This document shows, in pieces, positions 45,901 to 53,302 of a stretch of 64,000 nt of DNA; within the stretch, counting starts at the first letter, position 1; each line of letters begins with the position of its first letter. The DNA comes from JAUMBM01 sp964441755 (GTDB lineage Bacteria > Bacteroidota > Bacteroidia > Chitinophagales > Saprospiraceae): positions 62,001-126,000 of the forward strand of contig CAYTVG010000003.1 of NCBI GenBank assembly GCA_964441755.1. The letters run 5' to 3'. The notes beneath the pieces were generated by a model. It made no database searches, was not told where the DNA came from, and saw only the letters and a list, made by a program, of their open reading frames with translations. The translations under genes were made by a program, and so were the position numbers.

Positions 45901-46029
45901 CGCCATCTCCGGGTCCTGTTGCAGTTGATGGTTTAGCTCCTCCATGGTACCACAGTTGCGTCCTTCCTGAGCAAAGGCAGCCAATGATACCAGAAAAGCT
46001 ATCAACAAGCTGATAGTTCTTATTAACAT
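42991..46029 (-). CDS. Secreted M43-family metalloprotease with FnIII repeats and T9SS domain
   Basis: This 1012-residue exported protein has a signal peptide (to about residue 20, LAAFAQ), a pappalysin-type M43 catalytic domain with the zinc motif HEIGHWLNLRH at 235-245 (H235, E236, H239, H245) and a Met-turn MTMNYMDYT near 284-292, then five fibronectin type III repeats (about 337-800), each opening with a G-L-x-x-x-N-(V/I) strand and containing YEFQVQA, a pre-peptidase C-terminal-like domain (DVYEPNETASSGLPLSP onward) and a T9SS type A sorting domain (DFNVFPNPAQS to the end). It should be an extracellular protease. Targets are unknown. A palindrome overlaps its likely promoter. Confidence 0.93.
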   Translation of the reverse strand: MLIRTISLLIAFLVSLAAFAQEGRNCGTMEELNHQLQQDPEMALRMEAIERFTRDYQERNPNEGGRMVVTIPVVFHIIHNGDAYGTNENIPDELVLAQLQQLNQDFALLNTDAGNIPSLFQSVAANTEIQFCLAQRRPDGTATTGINRVNGGQATWTSSQINNTLKPSTIWDRNQYLNIWSVAFGGSSSGLLGYAQFPGGAANTDGIVCAYFTFGSLALPNPAGGNYALGRTATHEIGHWLNLRHIWGDATCGNDLVADTPVHNTSNSGCPAYPHLSTCTGNPVEMTMNYMDYTNDVCMFMFTAGQKTRMQAVLQTGGSRASLLNSLGCSPPAASCGTAAGLNTTNVTTTTATLNWSAVTGASSYNIRYRVTGTTTWTTGSSATTSLAVSGLSPQTTYEFQVQAVCAVTGAFSASSNFTTLSAISCGTPTGFSNGDITLTTAVINWTAVAGATYYNYRYRQLGSSAWTTGTIGFNTLTLTGLSSGTQYEFQAQAVCTSTPGSFSNSHIFTTLQDGGCPVPTGLAASNVTPTTVTITWSAVFGANNYNLRWRIQGSSSWQETTISNTSFTATNLLPATSYEFQVQANCVRSLGIYSASLVVVTASVSGCGTPTGLSANNITFNSAVITWLSVPGASSYTVRWRQQGSGVWSLSGTFVNSISLFNLLANTVYEFEVQAVCGGTLSAFSTTGSFTTLQQLACGQATNLSASNVTESGAILSWTSVNGASSYNVRWRIVNAANWTTTVAGSNSISISNLTAGSFYEFQVQAVCGVNTGAFTNSVFFQTLGAGVCTDVYEPNETASSGLPLSPVNVEFQAAISAATDNDYFRFANTPEQKNIRIELTNLPANYAIQLYRDNILLATNQLPGTINKTIIYNRGPVSSNYYVRVFSNGGESAPNQCYTLKIRINENGLRTAEDGVVAEGAPSADFNVFPNPAQSTVLINPVKTADTEVEEAVLNVLDMSGRQLISQTFLLLGDEQHLFTLDVSTLPAGMYMVQLVQGEATAFRKLLIAR

Positions 46030-46164
46030 ACGACTTAGAAATTGAAAATATAGGAAATGTAGTACTTTATCACGATCATCTTATTGGGATTCAGCCGCCC
46101 ATACCTGTCTTAACCACAGCTTCTGTGCATATGAACGTTAGGGATAAAAACGGGCATGATAAGA

Positions 46165-46172
46165 CAAAGGTA
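46165..46172 (-). promoter_or_regulatory. Putative -7 element of the metalloprotease gene
   Basis: On the minus strand this reads TACCTTTG. No TTG lies at the standard spacing, but a palindrome (46192-46207) sits where the -33 region should be. The leader would be about 130 bases. Confidence 0.5.
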
Positions 46173-46191
46173 AAGAGTCGTAGATAAGAAA

Positions 46192-46207
46192 AGGAATTTC
46201 AATTCCT
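46192..46207. promoter_or_regulatory. Palindrome AGGAATT-TC-AATTCCT, candidate operator
   Basis: Perfect seven-base arms with a two-base centre, 19 bases upstream of the -7 element of the metalloprotease gene, covering the -33 position. Its position suggests an activator or repressor site. Confidence 0.45.
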
Positions 46208-46243
46208 GTTGGGGAAAGTACAAGACAAAAAACAAATTAGTAA

Positions 46244-46251
46244 GGTTGTTA
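46244..46251. repeat. Target-site duplication, left copy
   Basis: GGTTGTTA directly abuts the left end of the insertion element and is repeated at 47656-47663 after the right end. Confidence 0.9.
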
Positions 46252-46272
46252 GGGCGCAAACCAAATTGTCGC
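46252..46272. repeat. Left terminal inverted repeat of the IS
   Basis: This 21-base end is the exact reverse complement of 47635-47655. The transposase stop codon begins at the next base. Confidence 0.95.
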
Positions 46273-47355
46273 TTAAGCAGCCTTAGGAGCCCCCATTTGC
46301 TGGCTGATAATCGCCCTCAATTTTTCACGTTTACCACTTTTGAGGATAGCTCTGATATTCAATACCGCAGTGACTCTATTCGTCCATCGCTGGCCAACTA
46401 GCTTGCAACGTTGTTGTACCACAGTGCTTATCGCAGATTCTATGGCTCCGCTGCCAATACAATACCCGGCGGCGCGGTACTCATTGTATTTCATACGGTA
46501 TTGGTTTTTCTCGTAGTAGGCAATTAGCTGGTTAGCTTGCTCATTGGCGTTCTTACCGCAGCCTTTACTTTTTCTTTTGATGGCTGCGATGACTTGCTCC
46601 GTCTGACCCTTCAAAAGCTTTTTCTGTTGCACTTCAATCCATTTTGATCGTTCAGCTTTTACTTCAAGGACAAGCTGTGCAAAGTTGGACAGGTGCTCCA
46701 GTGCATGGTAAAAATCAAGGATCACTACCGCCTTGGGGTACCTGTCTGTGAGCCATTTGCCAATCCATTCTGCTCCGTCCGAAATAGCTACCAGCCGGGC
46801 TGCAGGTGTCTGATGCAGGTGTGCACAGATGAGCTTATCAAAGCGGGCGGTAAACTCGCTGTGACTGCCCAATTGGGCAAGATAGTCGGATTTTTCAAGC
46901 TGCATTCTGAGTCCAACCTTCTCATTATCAGATGATTTTTTGATAAAGTGATGCCCTCCGAAAATTCTGCCTACTTTGGTCTCCCGGTATCCTTCATCCG
47001 TTCGAAGGTGCCCGCCATCAACCTCAACATAAAGCACATCCTCGCTTACAGATTCTTCACACGCTGCGGTTGTACATGCGTCTTGTCGAGTTTCACAAAG
47101 TACGTCCTCGCTTACAGCCTCTTCACCCTGTGTATCTTTTGGTGGGGCGAAGCTAAAACCAGGGCTTGTTAGCAGCTCCTCCGAGGCCGGCAGATTACCA
47201 ATGTACTGGGTAAGGCGTTGACTCTGAGAGCTGCTCATATTAACCGCCGGCAGAGCCGTATGTAACAAACCCATGGCTCGTCCAAAGGGCTGCCCGTTGG
47301 CAAACTCCAGCATATGACTCTGCAGCAACGGGCTTATGGCAATGCGGTGTTGCAT
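46273..47355 (-). CDS. ISKra4-family transposase
   Basis: This 360-residue transposase moves the element. Likely DDE residues lie in YVEVDGGHLRT, VAISDGAEWIGKWL and GYCIGSGAIESAIS, and LDFYHALEHL is also typical of the ISKra4 group. The C-terminal CKLVGQRWTNRVTAVLNIRAIL is shared by the family. An odd feature is an internal near-duplication: AVSEDVLCE (about residue 77) and SVSEDVLYVE (about 100) are encoded by two similar segments 66 bases apart (near 47029 and 47095). It starts 16 bases after the small upstream gene. The frame is intact, so it is probably active. Confidence 0.92.
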   Translation of the reverse strand: MQHRIAISPLLQSHMLEFANGQPFGRAMGLLHTALPAVNMSSSQSQRLTQYIGNLPASEELLTSPGFSFAPPKDTQGEEAVSEDVLCETRQDACTTAACEESVSEDVLYVEVDGGHLRTDEGYRETKVGRIFGGHHFIKKSSDNEKVGLRMQLEKSDYLAQLGSHSEFTARFDKLICAHLHQTPAARLVAISDGAEWIGKWLTDRYPKAVVILDFYHALEHLSNFAQLVLEVKAERSKWIEVQQKKLLKGQTEQVIAAIKRKSKGCGKNANEQANQLIAYYEKNQYRMKYNEYRAAGYCIGSGAIESAISTVVQQRCKLVGQRWTNRVTAVLNIRAILKSGKREKLRAIISQQMGAPKAA

Positions 47356-47371
47356 ACACTCAATAAACCGG

Positions 47372-47596
47372 TTAGTCTTTCTTAGCTCGATTCTCCACAG
47401 GGTTGTCCGGATCTTTTTTTTTCCGACGGTCTATTCCGGGATCACCCAGTTCAGACTGCAGAACCTGTCGTCCCAACTCAGTCCATAGTTCTACAAAGCC
47501 TCTCTCATAATCCAGGAAAGTAGGCTCCTCTTTCAGGGCATGTATCTCTGCGTATTTGGCTTCTGCCAGCTTCAGGAACTCTTCCTTGTTCATCAT
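47372..47596 (-). CDS. Small accessory ORF of the IS element
   Basis: This 74-residue acidic and basic protein (MNKEEFLKLAEAKYAEIHA at the start, a Lys/Arg-rich RRKKKDP tail) lies just inside the right inverted repeat and upstream of the transposase. ISKra4-type elements can carry a short first gene like this. Its function is not known to me. Start could be either of two adjacent ATGs. Confidence 0.7.
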   Translation of the reverse strand: MMNKEEFLKLAEAKYAEIHALKEEPTFLDYERGFVELWTELGRQVLQSELGDPGIDRRKKKDPDNPVENRAKKD

Positions 47597-47634
47597 TTTT
47601 TTTCACAACAAGGTACAATTTTTCTGGATGTCAT

Positions 47635-47655
47635 GCGACAATTTGGTTTGCGCCC
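47635..47655. repeat. Right terminal inverted repeat of the IS
   Basis: Exact reverse complement of 46252-46272, outer end GGTTTGCGCCC. Confidence 0.95.
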
Positions 47656-47663
47656 GGTTGTTA
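47656..47663. repeat. Target-site duplication, right copy
   Basis: GGTTGTTA, identical to 46244-46251, abuts the right inverted repeat. Confidence 0.9.
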
Positions 47664-47695
47664 TGCAACCTTTTTGAACGACTTCTGAAGTTTTG

Positions 47696-47767
47696 TGGTC
47701 TCGCTAGGAATCGAACCTAGATCTTGGGCTCCGGAAACCCACATACTATCCGTTGTACTACGAGACC
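47696..47767 (-). tRNA. tRNA-Arg (anticodon CCG)
   Basis: On the minus strand the acceptor stem is GGTCTCG (47767-47761) with CGAGACC (47703-47697) and discriminator A. The anticodon arm is TGGGT-TTCCGGA-GCCCA, giving CCG, which reads arginine CGG. The T arm has GGTTCGATT. CCA is not encoded. Confidence 0.95.
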
Positions 47768-47789
47768 GTCCTGCGACTATTTTCGACTG

Positions 47790-47821
47790 CAAAAGTATAT
47801 CAATATTTGTAAATCCACAAA
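47790..47821 (-). promoter_or_regulatory. Promoter of tRNA-Arg
   Basis: On the minus strand TTTG (47821-47818), 20 bases, then TACTTTTG (47797-47790), 22 bases before the tRNA. It fits the Bacteroidota consensus. Confidence 0.78.
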
Positions 47822-47852
47822 TTTTATGTTGCAATTAGTGCAGCCCGTTGGG

Positions 47853-49355
47853 CTATCTTCTTTTTATTTTTGACAACAAACTGTTGACCAAAGCATTGAT
47901 ATCCGGGGATAATTGCCAAGTCCAGATTCCTAAGCCATAGACCAAAGTGATGAGCGTAGATTTTGTCAATAATCCCAACCAAGGATTGGCTGGCCAGGGA
48001 ACAATAACTGTCAAAAGATACACCCCTGCTGCAATGAGGAGTGCTGCCAGCATCTTCAGAGAAAATGGATGTATCTTCCAGACAATCCAAATGTAAACCA
48101 TCTTTGTCAGATTGAACAGTCCTACTGCCAGTAGAGTGGCCAGCGCTGCTCCGCTTACATACATATTGAACTTACCGATAAACAGGTAATTAAAAAAAGC
48201 ATTCAGGCTGACAAGGACCAGCAGTATGTACAAATACGATTTGTAACGATCGGAAAAAAGTATGATTTGAGAATTGTTTCCCGTAATCATATCTAGCAAG
48301 GCACTAATGCCCAAAAACAGAACAACAATTTTGGCTTCGGCATACAAGTGCCCGTTGGGCATAATTCGCAGCAAATCATCAATATTCAGCCATATTCCCA
48401 GGAAGAACAATAGCCCGATAATCAATTGATTGATGGAAGTCTTGCTATACAGATCAGCAATTTTATCCCAGTCTTTGTCAATAAACGCCTGTGAGAGTAA
48501 AGGTGCTGTGATCTTTTCAAGGGAGCGTTTGGGGACATCTATGACTGTTCCTATGTAAGCCATAATCGCATAAATTCCCAGTGCTGTCGTTCCTTTTTCC
48601 TCAATTAACAGGGGAATCATCGCCTTGTCCAGCCAGGTCATCATGGTAGCGCCCAGACTACCTAAGATGCTGTACAGGCCATATATACTCATTTCCTTTA
48701 GCAGCGTACGATCGGGCAGACGGCCGGGTAATTGAAAACGAAACCCTCCCAGGCGGTACAGATAGAATGCCTGTCCTATCATCATTAGCGCATAAATGAC
48801 AACAATAGATCCTACGAATCCCCCAAGGCTTAGCACCTGATAGAACAGTAGGACAGCAATTACAGCAGACCCTATCTTTACAAAAGTATTTTCAAGCAGG
48901 CTGGGCACCGCAAAGCGCATGAAATTTTTGCTGTGATTTAACAGCAACATCCCAATCGAAAAAAAGAATGTGATGGGAACGATATAAGGAAAGTAAGTCC
49001 GTAGTAAGGGATCTTTTCCATCAAAAAAAACCGCTAAGGTTTCTCCCAATAAAGCTGCCAGTAACAGCAAGCCGAGCGTACCGACCAATGGCAACAGCAG
49101 CAACAGCACCAACAGATCATGGCCATTACCACTTTTTTCCTTAAACATGGGAAAATAGCGGATCACAATACTGGAAGAACCTAACAGTATCAATGGTGAA
49201 ATAATAATTGCCGTACTTACAAGGTATTGGTAAAGTCCCAGTTGCTCAGGCGTGAGGAATCTCGGATATACAAGTATAACATTGAAAGCACCAATCAGCA
49301 CCCCGAGGTAGGTGATGGTGCTGTCCCGAAAACCCTGTTCACTTACTATTCCCAT
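47853..49355 (-). CDS. Polysaccharide flippase (Wzx/MVF-type membrane protein)
   Basis: From the chosen start this is a protein of about 500 residues with 12 or more hydrophobic segments, matching the polysaccharide biosynthesis/flippase family that turns lipid-linked glycans across the inner membrane. The N-terminus GFRDSTITYLGVLIGAFNVILVYPRFLTPEQLGLYQYL is typical, as is YSILGSLGATMMTWLDKAMI. A loop FIDKDWDKIADLYSKTSINQ lies in the middle. I preferred Met at 49355 over a non-ATG start at 49481, since the family begins close to the first helix. It is divergent from the capsule-type gene. No polymerase gene is evident beside it. Confidence 0.88.
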   Translation of the reverse strand: MGIVSEQGFRDSTITYLGVLIGAFNVILVYPRFLTPEQLGLYQYLVSTAIIISPLILLGSSSIVIRYFPMFKEKSGNGHDLLVLLLLLPLVGTLGLLLLAALLGETLAVFFDGKDPLLRTYFPYIVPITFFFSIGMLLLNHSKNFMRFAVPSLLENTFVKIGSAVIAVLLFYQVLSLGGFVGSIVVIYALMMIGQAFYLYRLGGFRFQLPGRLPDRTLLKEMSIYGLYSILGSLGATMMTWLDKAMIPLLIEEKGTTALGIYAIMAYIGTVIDVPKRSLEKITAPLLSQAFIDKDWDKIADLYSKTSINQLIIGLLFFLGIWLNIDDLLRIMPNGHLYAEAKIVVLFLGISALLDMITGNNSQIILFSDRYKSYLYILLVLVSLNAFFNYLFIGKFNMYVSGAALATLLAVGLFNLTKMVYIWIVWKIHPFSLKMLAALLIAAGVYLLTVIVPWPANPWLGLLTKSTLITLVYGLGIWTWQLSPDINALVNSLLSKIKRR

Positions 49356-49378
49356 TTGACGAAAGACTGCTGCAAAGA

Positions 49379-49408
49379 TTGTAAATTGTATGCAATTAAT
49401 TACTTTTG
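49379..49408 (+). promoter_or_regulatory. Promoter of the capsule-type gene
   Basis: TTG at 49379-49381, 19 bases, then TACTTTTG at 49401-49408. It predicts a leader of about 70 bases before the ATG at 49485. Confidence 0.7.
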
Positions 49409-49484
49409 TGTTTCTTTTTCTCAGCTTTGATATCCCTCCATGATTGCTTGATGAGCCCCGGAGCGGTTCTCTAAGTACCAAACT

Positions 49485-51005
49485 ATGAAAAAAGCGCTGA
49501 TTTTTTCCAACCAGGGTATAAGTGTGCCTTCACTGGCCATGGAATTGGAAGTAATCGATGAACTCAGAAACGATGGTTTCGACGTGCATGTACTTAGCTG
49601 TAACGGCTGCCTCGAGGCTTGTTACTTCAACCCTGTGCACAACTTACTGGGTTGCGCTATATGTGAAAGTCGTTCTGCTCATTTTCATACCCGTACGGGT
49701 ATTCAGCAGTCAAACCGCCACAAGCTGCATGAATTTCAGGAGGTTGCCCGGCATGTTTTTCCTTTTTTCGAAGATATGAAGTCACTTCGAACATATAGGT
49801 ATGAGGGCATCAATATAGGCCGGGGAGTGGTATCGAGTATTGTTTCTCTTACACGTTCAAATTATGTCAGCTCCCTCACACATCCTGAACTAGTGGAACA
49901 ACAGTTGCGGGTAGCGCTACAGGCACTTCTCAATGCCCGGCTGTACATCGAAATGCTACAGCCGGAGCGTGTGTTCATATACAATGGTCGATTTGCAGAA
50001 GTATTCCCCTTCGTCGAAGTGTGTGAACAACTGGGTATCGAATACTACACTATGGAGATGGAGGTAAATTTTACGCACTACAATACCTATCCCAACGGAC
50101 TCCCGCACAGTATCCGAATCTTTCAGCAACAGTTGGAAGAAGTATGGGAAAAGGCGGATCCTCAGCAACGCGAGGCTGAAGCAATCGCCTGGTTTCAACA
50201 GTGCCGTAATGGCCATAAACTGTATAACAGCACCTTTCTTGAAAAAATGGTCAAGGGAGCTCTGCCTGAAGGTTTCGATGAAAAGCGTTGCAATATAGCC
50301 ATCCTCAATTCTTCAGATGACGAATTTGTGGCACTCAGCGAGTGGGCACCGGATTTATACGATAACCAGAACGAGGCCATTGAAAAGATATTACGCCACT
50401 TTGAAAACCAATCAGATTTTCATTTTTACCTCCGCGTGCACCCCAACCTTCGCGGCGTTGACAACCCCCAGACAAAAGGAATCGCAGCGCTTAGTTTTAA
50501 TAACCTTACCATCATTCCGGCTGATGCAACTATAGATACTTATTCACTCATGGACGCCTGCGACAAAGTGATTGTATTCGGTTCTACTACCGGCATTGAA
50601 GCGACTTTCTGGGGAAATACTTCCATATTGCTGGCACCTGCTTCTTACCAATACCTACATTGCGTCTATAAGCCAACCAATTGGGAGGAGGTATTTTCTC
50701 TCATCGCCAATCAGTCCCTACCTCCCCTTGACAGGGCTACCACTTTGCCCTATGCCTACTTTGTTCAGCACCGCGGACGCCCCTACAAGCGCTTCCGCTG
50801 GGGTGGCAAAGACAGCAGCCAATTCGACGGGCAGCGAGTCCGCAAAATTTACCCTGCAACCTGGCTGTACCTGCTCCGCTATCTTCATAAACTGCCACTT
50901 TGGTTTCGCAGTTTTCGAATGCTCAATAACAGAGCCATGAGACTGGCCGATATGCTTAAGCTCAAGAGCCGGCATATTTTACCTAAGTCTATCGACTACC
51001 ATTGA
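49485..51005 (+). CDS. Capsule/glycan biosynthesis-type protein with Cys cluster
   Basis: This 506-residue soluble protein resembles capsule polysaccharide biosynthesis proteins with a GT-B-like layout: an N-terminal Rossmann-like region (ALIFSNQGISVPSLAMELEVI) and a C-terminal half with HFYLRVHPNLRG and DKVIVFGSTTGIEATFWGNTSILL, the latter typical of the Kdo/capsule transferase superfamily. An unusual cluster of cysteines lies at 39, 42, 46, 57 and 60 (C-x2-C-x3-C-x10-C-x2-C), which could bind a metal or iron-sulfur centre. It sits among glycan genes. The reaction is unknown. Confidence 0.72.
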   Translation: MKKALIFSNQGISVPSLAMELEVIDELRNDGFDVHVLSCNGCLEACYFNPVHNLLGCAICESRSAHFHTRTGIQQSNRHKLHEFQEVARHVFPFFEDMKSLRTYRYEGINIGRGVVSSIVSLTRSNYVSSLTHPELVEQQLRVALQALLNARLYIEMLQPERVFIYNGRFAEVFPFVEVCEQLGIEYYTMEMEVNFTHYNTYPNGLPHSIRIFQQQLEEVWEKADPQQREAEAIAWFQQCRNGHKLYNSTFLEKMVKGALPEGFDEKRCNIAILNSSDDEFVALSEWAPDLYDNQNEAIEKILRHFENQSDFHFYLRVHPNLRGVDNPQTKGIAALSFNNLTIIPADATIDTYSLMDACDKVIVFGSTTGIEATFWGNTSILLAPASYQYLHCVYKPTNWEEVFSLIANQSLPPLDRATTLPYAYFVQHRGRPYKRFRWGGKDSSQFDGQRVRKIYPATWLYLLRYLHKLPLWFRSFRMLNNRAMRLADMLKLKSRHILPKSIDYH

Positions 51006-51171
51006 GTAAATATCCGGGATTTTTTTCATGCCCAAACAGGCCCTTTTCATCAGTTTATCAATTAGTCGGTCACGACCTCCGGCCATGATCATCAGGAGCT
51101 TGAAAATGTACAAGAATTACCTCCTAATTATCAACTGGATTGTTTCCCGGATGCGCACTTAGGCAGTTATG

Positions 51172-51939
51172 TTAGTCTCTGAAAAAAAGTCCGTCAATGG
51201 TGTTGACCCGCCCGGTCGGCAAATCAACCCCCTCTACCTGGATGCTATACGGCTGGAATCCACGTTCCTGCATATAGGCAATAATATCGTAGAACGAAAA
51301 CGCTGTACCCTTATAGATAGGGTAGAGTGGTATCTCAATTTTAATACCCTTCACCTGGGCCACCAGCTCTTCCGCTCCGTCAAGCACCTGCTTTTCAAAT
51401 CCTTGCGTATCCACTTTAAGAAGAATAACCGCTTTGTCAATACCTGTTGTATACTGCTTATAGATACTGTCCAGCCGATGCAGGGGGACTTCTTCCTTGC
51501 CAATGATACGAGCCTTAGGATTGTGCGAAGTATACTGATCGTCAATTTCCAGTGCAGAACTGAATACGTCATCATCAGAAATGTGCATGATAACTTTACC
51601 GTCGCTATCCCCGATAGCAGCGCGCGCTGCCACCTCCCAAGCGGGATAATTTTCAGCCCGTTTTTTCAAAAGTTCGTATGCAGCCTTGGTTGGTTCAAAA
51701 GAAATCAACCGCCCCGTATATCCAAAATCATAGAGCGATTCTGCAAATTGTCCTGTGTTAGCGCCTACATCCAACACCAAATTGATTCCCATACCTTTGA
51801 CCAGCATCGCTGTTCGCAGCTCGGGACTTGCCGAAGCCGTAAACCGTTTCAGCCTTACATGCAGACCTGTTGCCTTACCAAAACCACGCTGCAGTCGTTC
51901 CAGCTGCTTTGATTGTAATATTCGCTGCAGAAGATTCAT
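51172..51939 (-). CDS. FkbM-family methyltransferase
   Basis: This 255-residue SAM-dependent enzyme methylates a hydroxyl, often on a surface sugar. The SAM-binding motif is LVLDVGANTGQFAESLYDFG, followed by ISFEPTKAAYELLKK, the acidic post-motif region AAIGDSDGKVIMHIS, LDSIYKQY and the FkbM hallmark ILLKVDTQGFEKQVLDGAEEL. Length is normal. The gap to the capsule-type gene (51006-51171) holds nothing I recognise. Substrate is unknown. Confidence 0.92.
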   Translation of the reverse strand: MNLLQRILQSKQLERLQRGFGKATGLHVRLKRFTASASPELRTAMLVKGMGINLVLDVGANTGQFAESLYDFGYTGRLISFEPTKAAYELLKKRAENYPAWEVAARAAIGDSDGKVIMHISDDDVFSSALEIDDQYTSHNPKARIIGKEEVPLHRLDSIYKQYTTGIDKAVILLKVDTQGFEKQVLDGAEELVAQVKGIKIEIPLYPIYKGTAFSFYDIIAYMQERGFQPYSIQVEGVDLPTGRVNTIDGLFFRD

Positions 51940-52162
51940 ATTATCTCGATTTAGAGCGTATTGAGTGATTTATGCCAAAAGCTGTAACTGCTGTGGTGTA
52001 TGCACGGACTATTATTTTTTCTGTCGCGTAGTACCGGCTATCCTCCTTCAGAAGCCGTAAAAATACGTGCATAAACCCTCATTAGTGCCTTTAGCAGAAA
52101 TTCCCGAACATGCGTTTGTTTATTAAAAATGATTGGGATATGAATACTATTCACCCCCCCGT

Positions 52163-53299
52163 TTATTTTGTTACTGTTTTGTCTTCATTCATTAGTTGCA
52201 GCAATGGATGCAAACAATTTTGCCAGTGGTAATTTTGAAAAAAAACCTGTGGCGTAAGTGGCCTTGGCTGCCGCAGCCGCGAGGCAACTGCAGTGCGAAA
52301 AGCATGATAGTCACCATCGGGAACGACTGTGAGCATCACTCCGCATACAGCTTGGTCGACACCTAAGGCTCCGTTTGCTGTACTGACAACAGGAAGCCCT
52401 GCTGCTATAGCCTCTATCACTTTGGTTTTGATACCTGCTCCGCTTTCCATCGGATTAATCATCAGATCGCAAGCCAGCAAGTAAGTATCTATATCTTTGA
52501 CAAAGCCCAAATAATGAAAGCCTGTTGCCCGCATACTGTCATGGCTGTGATAAGCTGCAGGCAATCCACCTCCACAGATAAAGAAGTGCACTTCATCCCC
52601 CAACTGATCCCGATAAGGCAGTAGTTCATTGATGATCCTGTCCAGCGCCTGTTGATTGGGCGCGTATCCCAAAGGACCGAAGAAAAGCAGGATGTGTGCG
52701 TTCTCCGGCAGCTCATGACGCCTGCGGACATCCTTGCCCGCATTGCCCCGTTCGGGCTGCTCCCGCAAATCTGTGCCATAAGGCAAAACGTGGCAGCTAC
52801 TTTCCCTCAAACCGAAGGTATTAATCGCAGGTTGGCGCTCATCCGCAGAAATAAACAACACGTGATCAGCCAGGCGATAGGCCAGGTACTCCGTCACCCA
52901 TACCAGAGGCCACCACCATTTATTCATTGACCTAAACCGAATGTATTCGAGATTGTGGCTGTAAATATACAGGTGAACCCCTAAGGGACGACAGATGCAG
53001 GCAGCCAAAAGTGCAAAAAACGGCTGTTGGACAATCAGGTGCCTGATGCGATAAGAACGAATAGCCCGATACAACTGCATGGCGGAACGTGGACTTAGGT
53101 ACCGCCAGGGGCGTTTATTGAGCCAGGGAAGAAGGTGAAACGACGTTTCTGCAGCAAGTACAGGCTCATTATCAACTGTACTCAGCACCCATAGAGACCT
53201 TGCTTTGCCCAGCCAGTAAGCAAAACCCCAGGCCGCTTTCTGCCCCCCATTGGCCGGGGGCAGAAAGCGGTAAGGAACAACAAAGAGCGCTGCATCCAT
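52163..53299 (-). CDS. Glycosyltransferase family 4-type (GT-B)
   Basis: This 378-residue glycosyltransferase has the N-terminal donor/acceptor opening VVPYRFLPPANGGQKAAWGF and the C-terminal nucleotide-sugar region HILLFFGPLGYAPNQQALDRI, GFVKDIDTYLLACDLMINPM, GAGIKTKVIEAIAAGLPVVST, which includes the E-x7-E type motif. It likely builds a surface glycan. It starts three bases after the YfhO gene stops, so the two are probably co-transcribed. A perfect 15-bp hairpin lies inside codons about 10-22. The sugar is unknown. Confidence 0.9.
   Translation of the reverse strand: MDAALFVVPYRFLPPANGGQKAAWGFAYWLGKARSLWVLSTVDNEPVLAAETSFHLLPWLNKRPWRYLSPRSAMQLYRAIRSYRIRHLIVQQPFFALLAACICRPLGVHLYIYSHNLEYIRFRSMNKWWWPLVWVTEYLAYRLADHVLFISADERQPAINTFGLRESSCHVLPYGTDLREQPERGNAGKDVRRRHELPENAHILLFFGPLGYAPNQQALDRIINELLPYRDQLGDEVHFFICGGGLPAAYHSHDSMRATGFHYLGFVKDIDTYLLACDLMINPMESGAGIKTKVIEAIAAGLPVVSTANGALGVDQAVCGVMLTVVPDGDYHAFRTAVASRLRQPRPLTPQVFFQNYHWQNCLHPLLQLMNEDKTVTK
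53233..53270 (-). other. 15-bp perfect hairpin inside the 5' end of the GT4 gene
   Basis: CCGCTTTCTGCCCCC (53233-53247) and GGGGGCAGAAAGCGG (53256-53270) pair perfectly around an eight-base loop. It is fully within coding sequence, about 27 bases after the start codon, and right after the YfhO stop. The GC-rich stem should strongly affect translation or transcription here. Confidence 0.7.
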
Positions 53300-53302
53300 G
53301 CC

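Larger units (their letters stand above)
46252..47655 (-). mobile_element. Intact ISKra4-type insertion sequence, 1404 bp
   Basis: The element has perfect 21-bp terminal inverted repeats (outer end GGGCGCAAACC), an 8-bp direct target duplication GGTTGTTA, and two minus-strand genes: a small upstream gene and a transposase. Ends, genes and duplication are all intact, so insertion looks recent. It lies between the metalloprotease gene and tRNA-Arg, 40 bases beyond the tRNA 3' end. Family assignment rests on transposase motifs. Confidence 0.93.

Noticed and set aside
51169..51912. Plus-strand open frame of 247 codons
   Set aside because: It is antisense to the FkbM methyltransferase, whose SAM-binding motif is clear.
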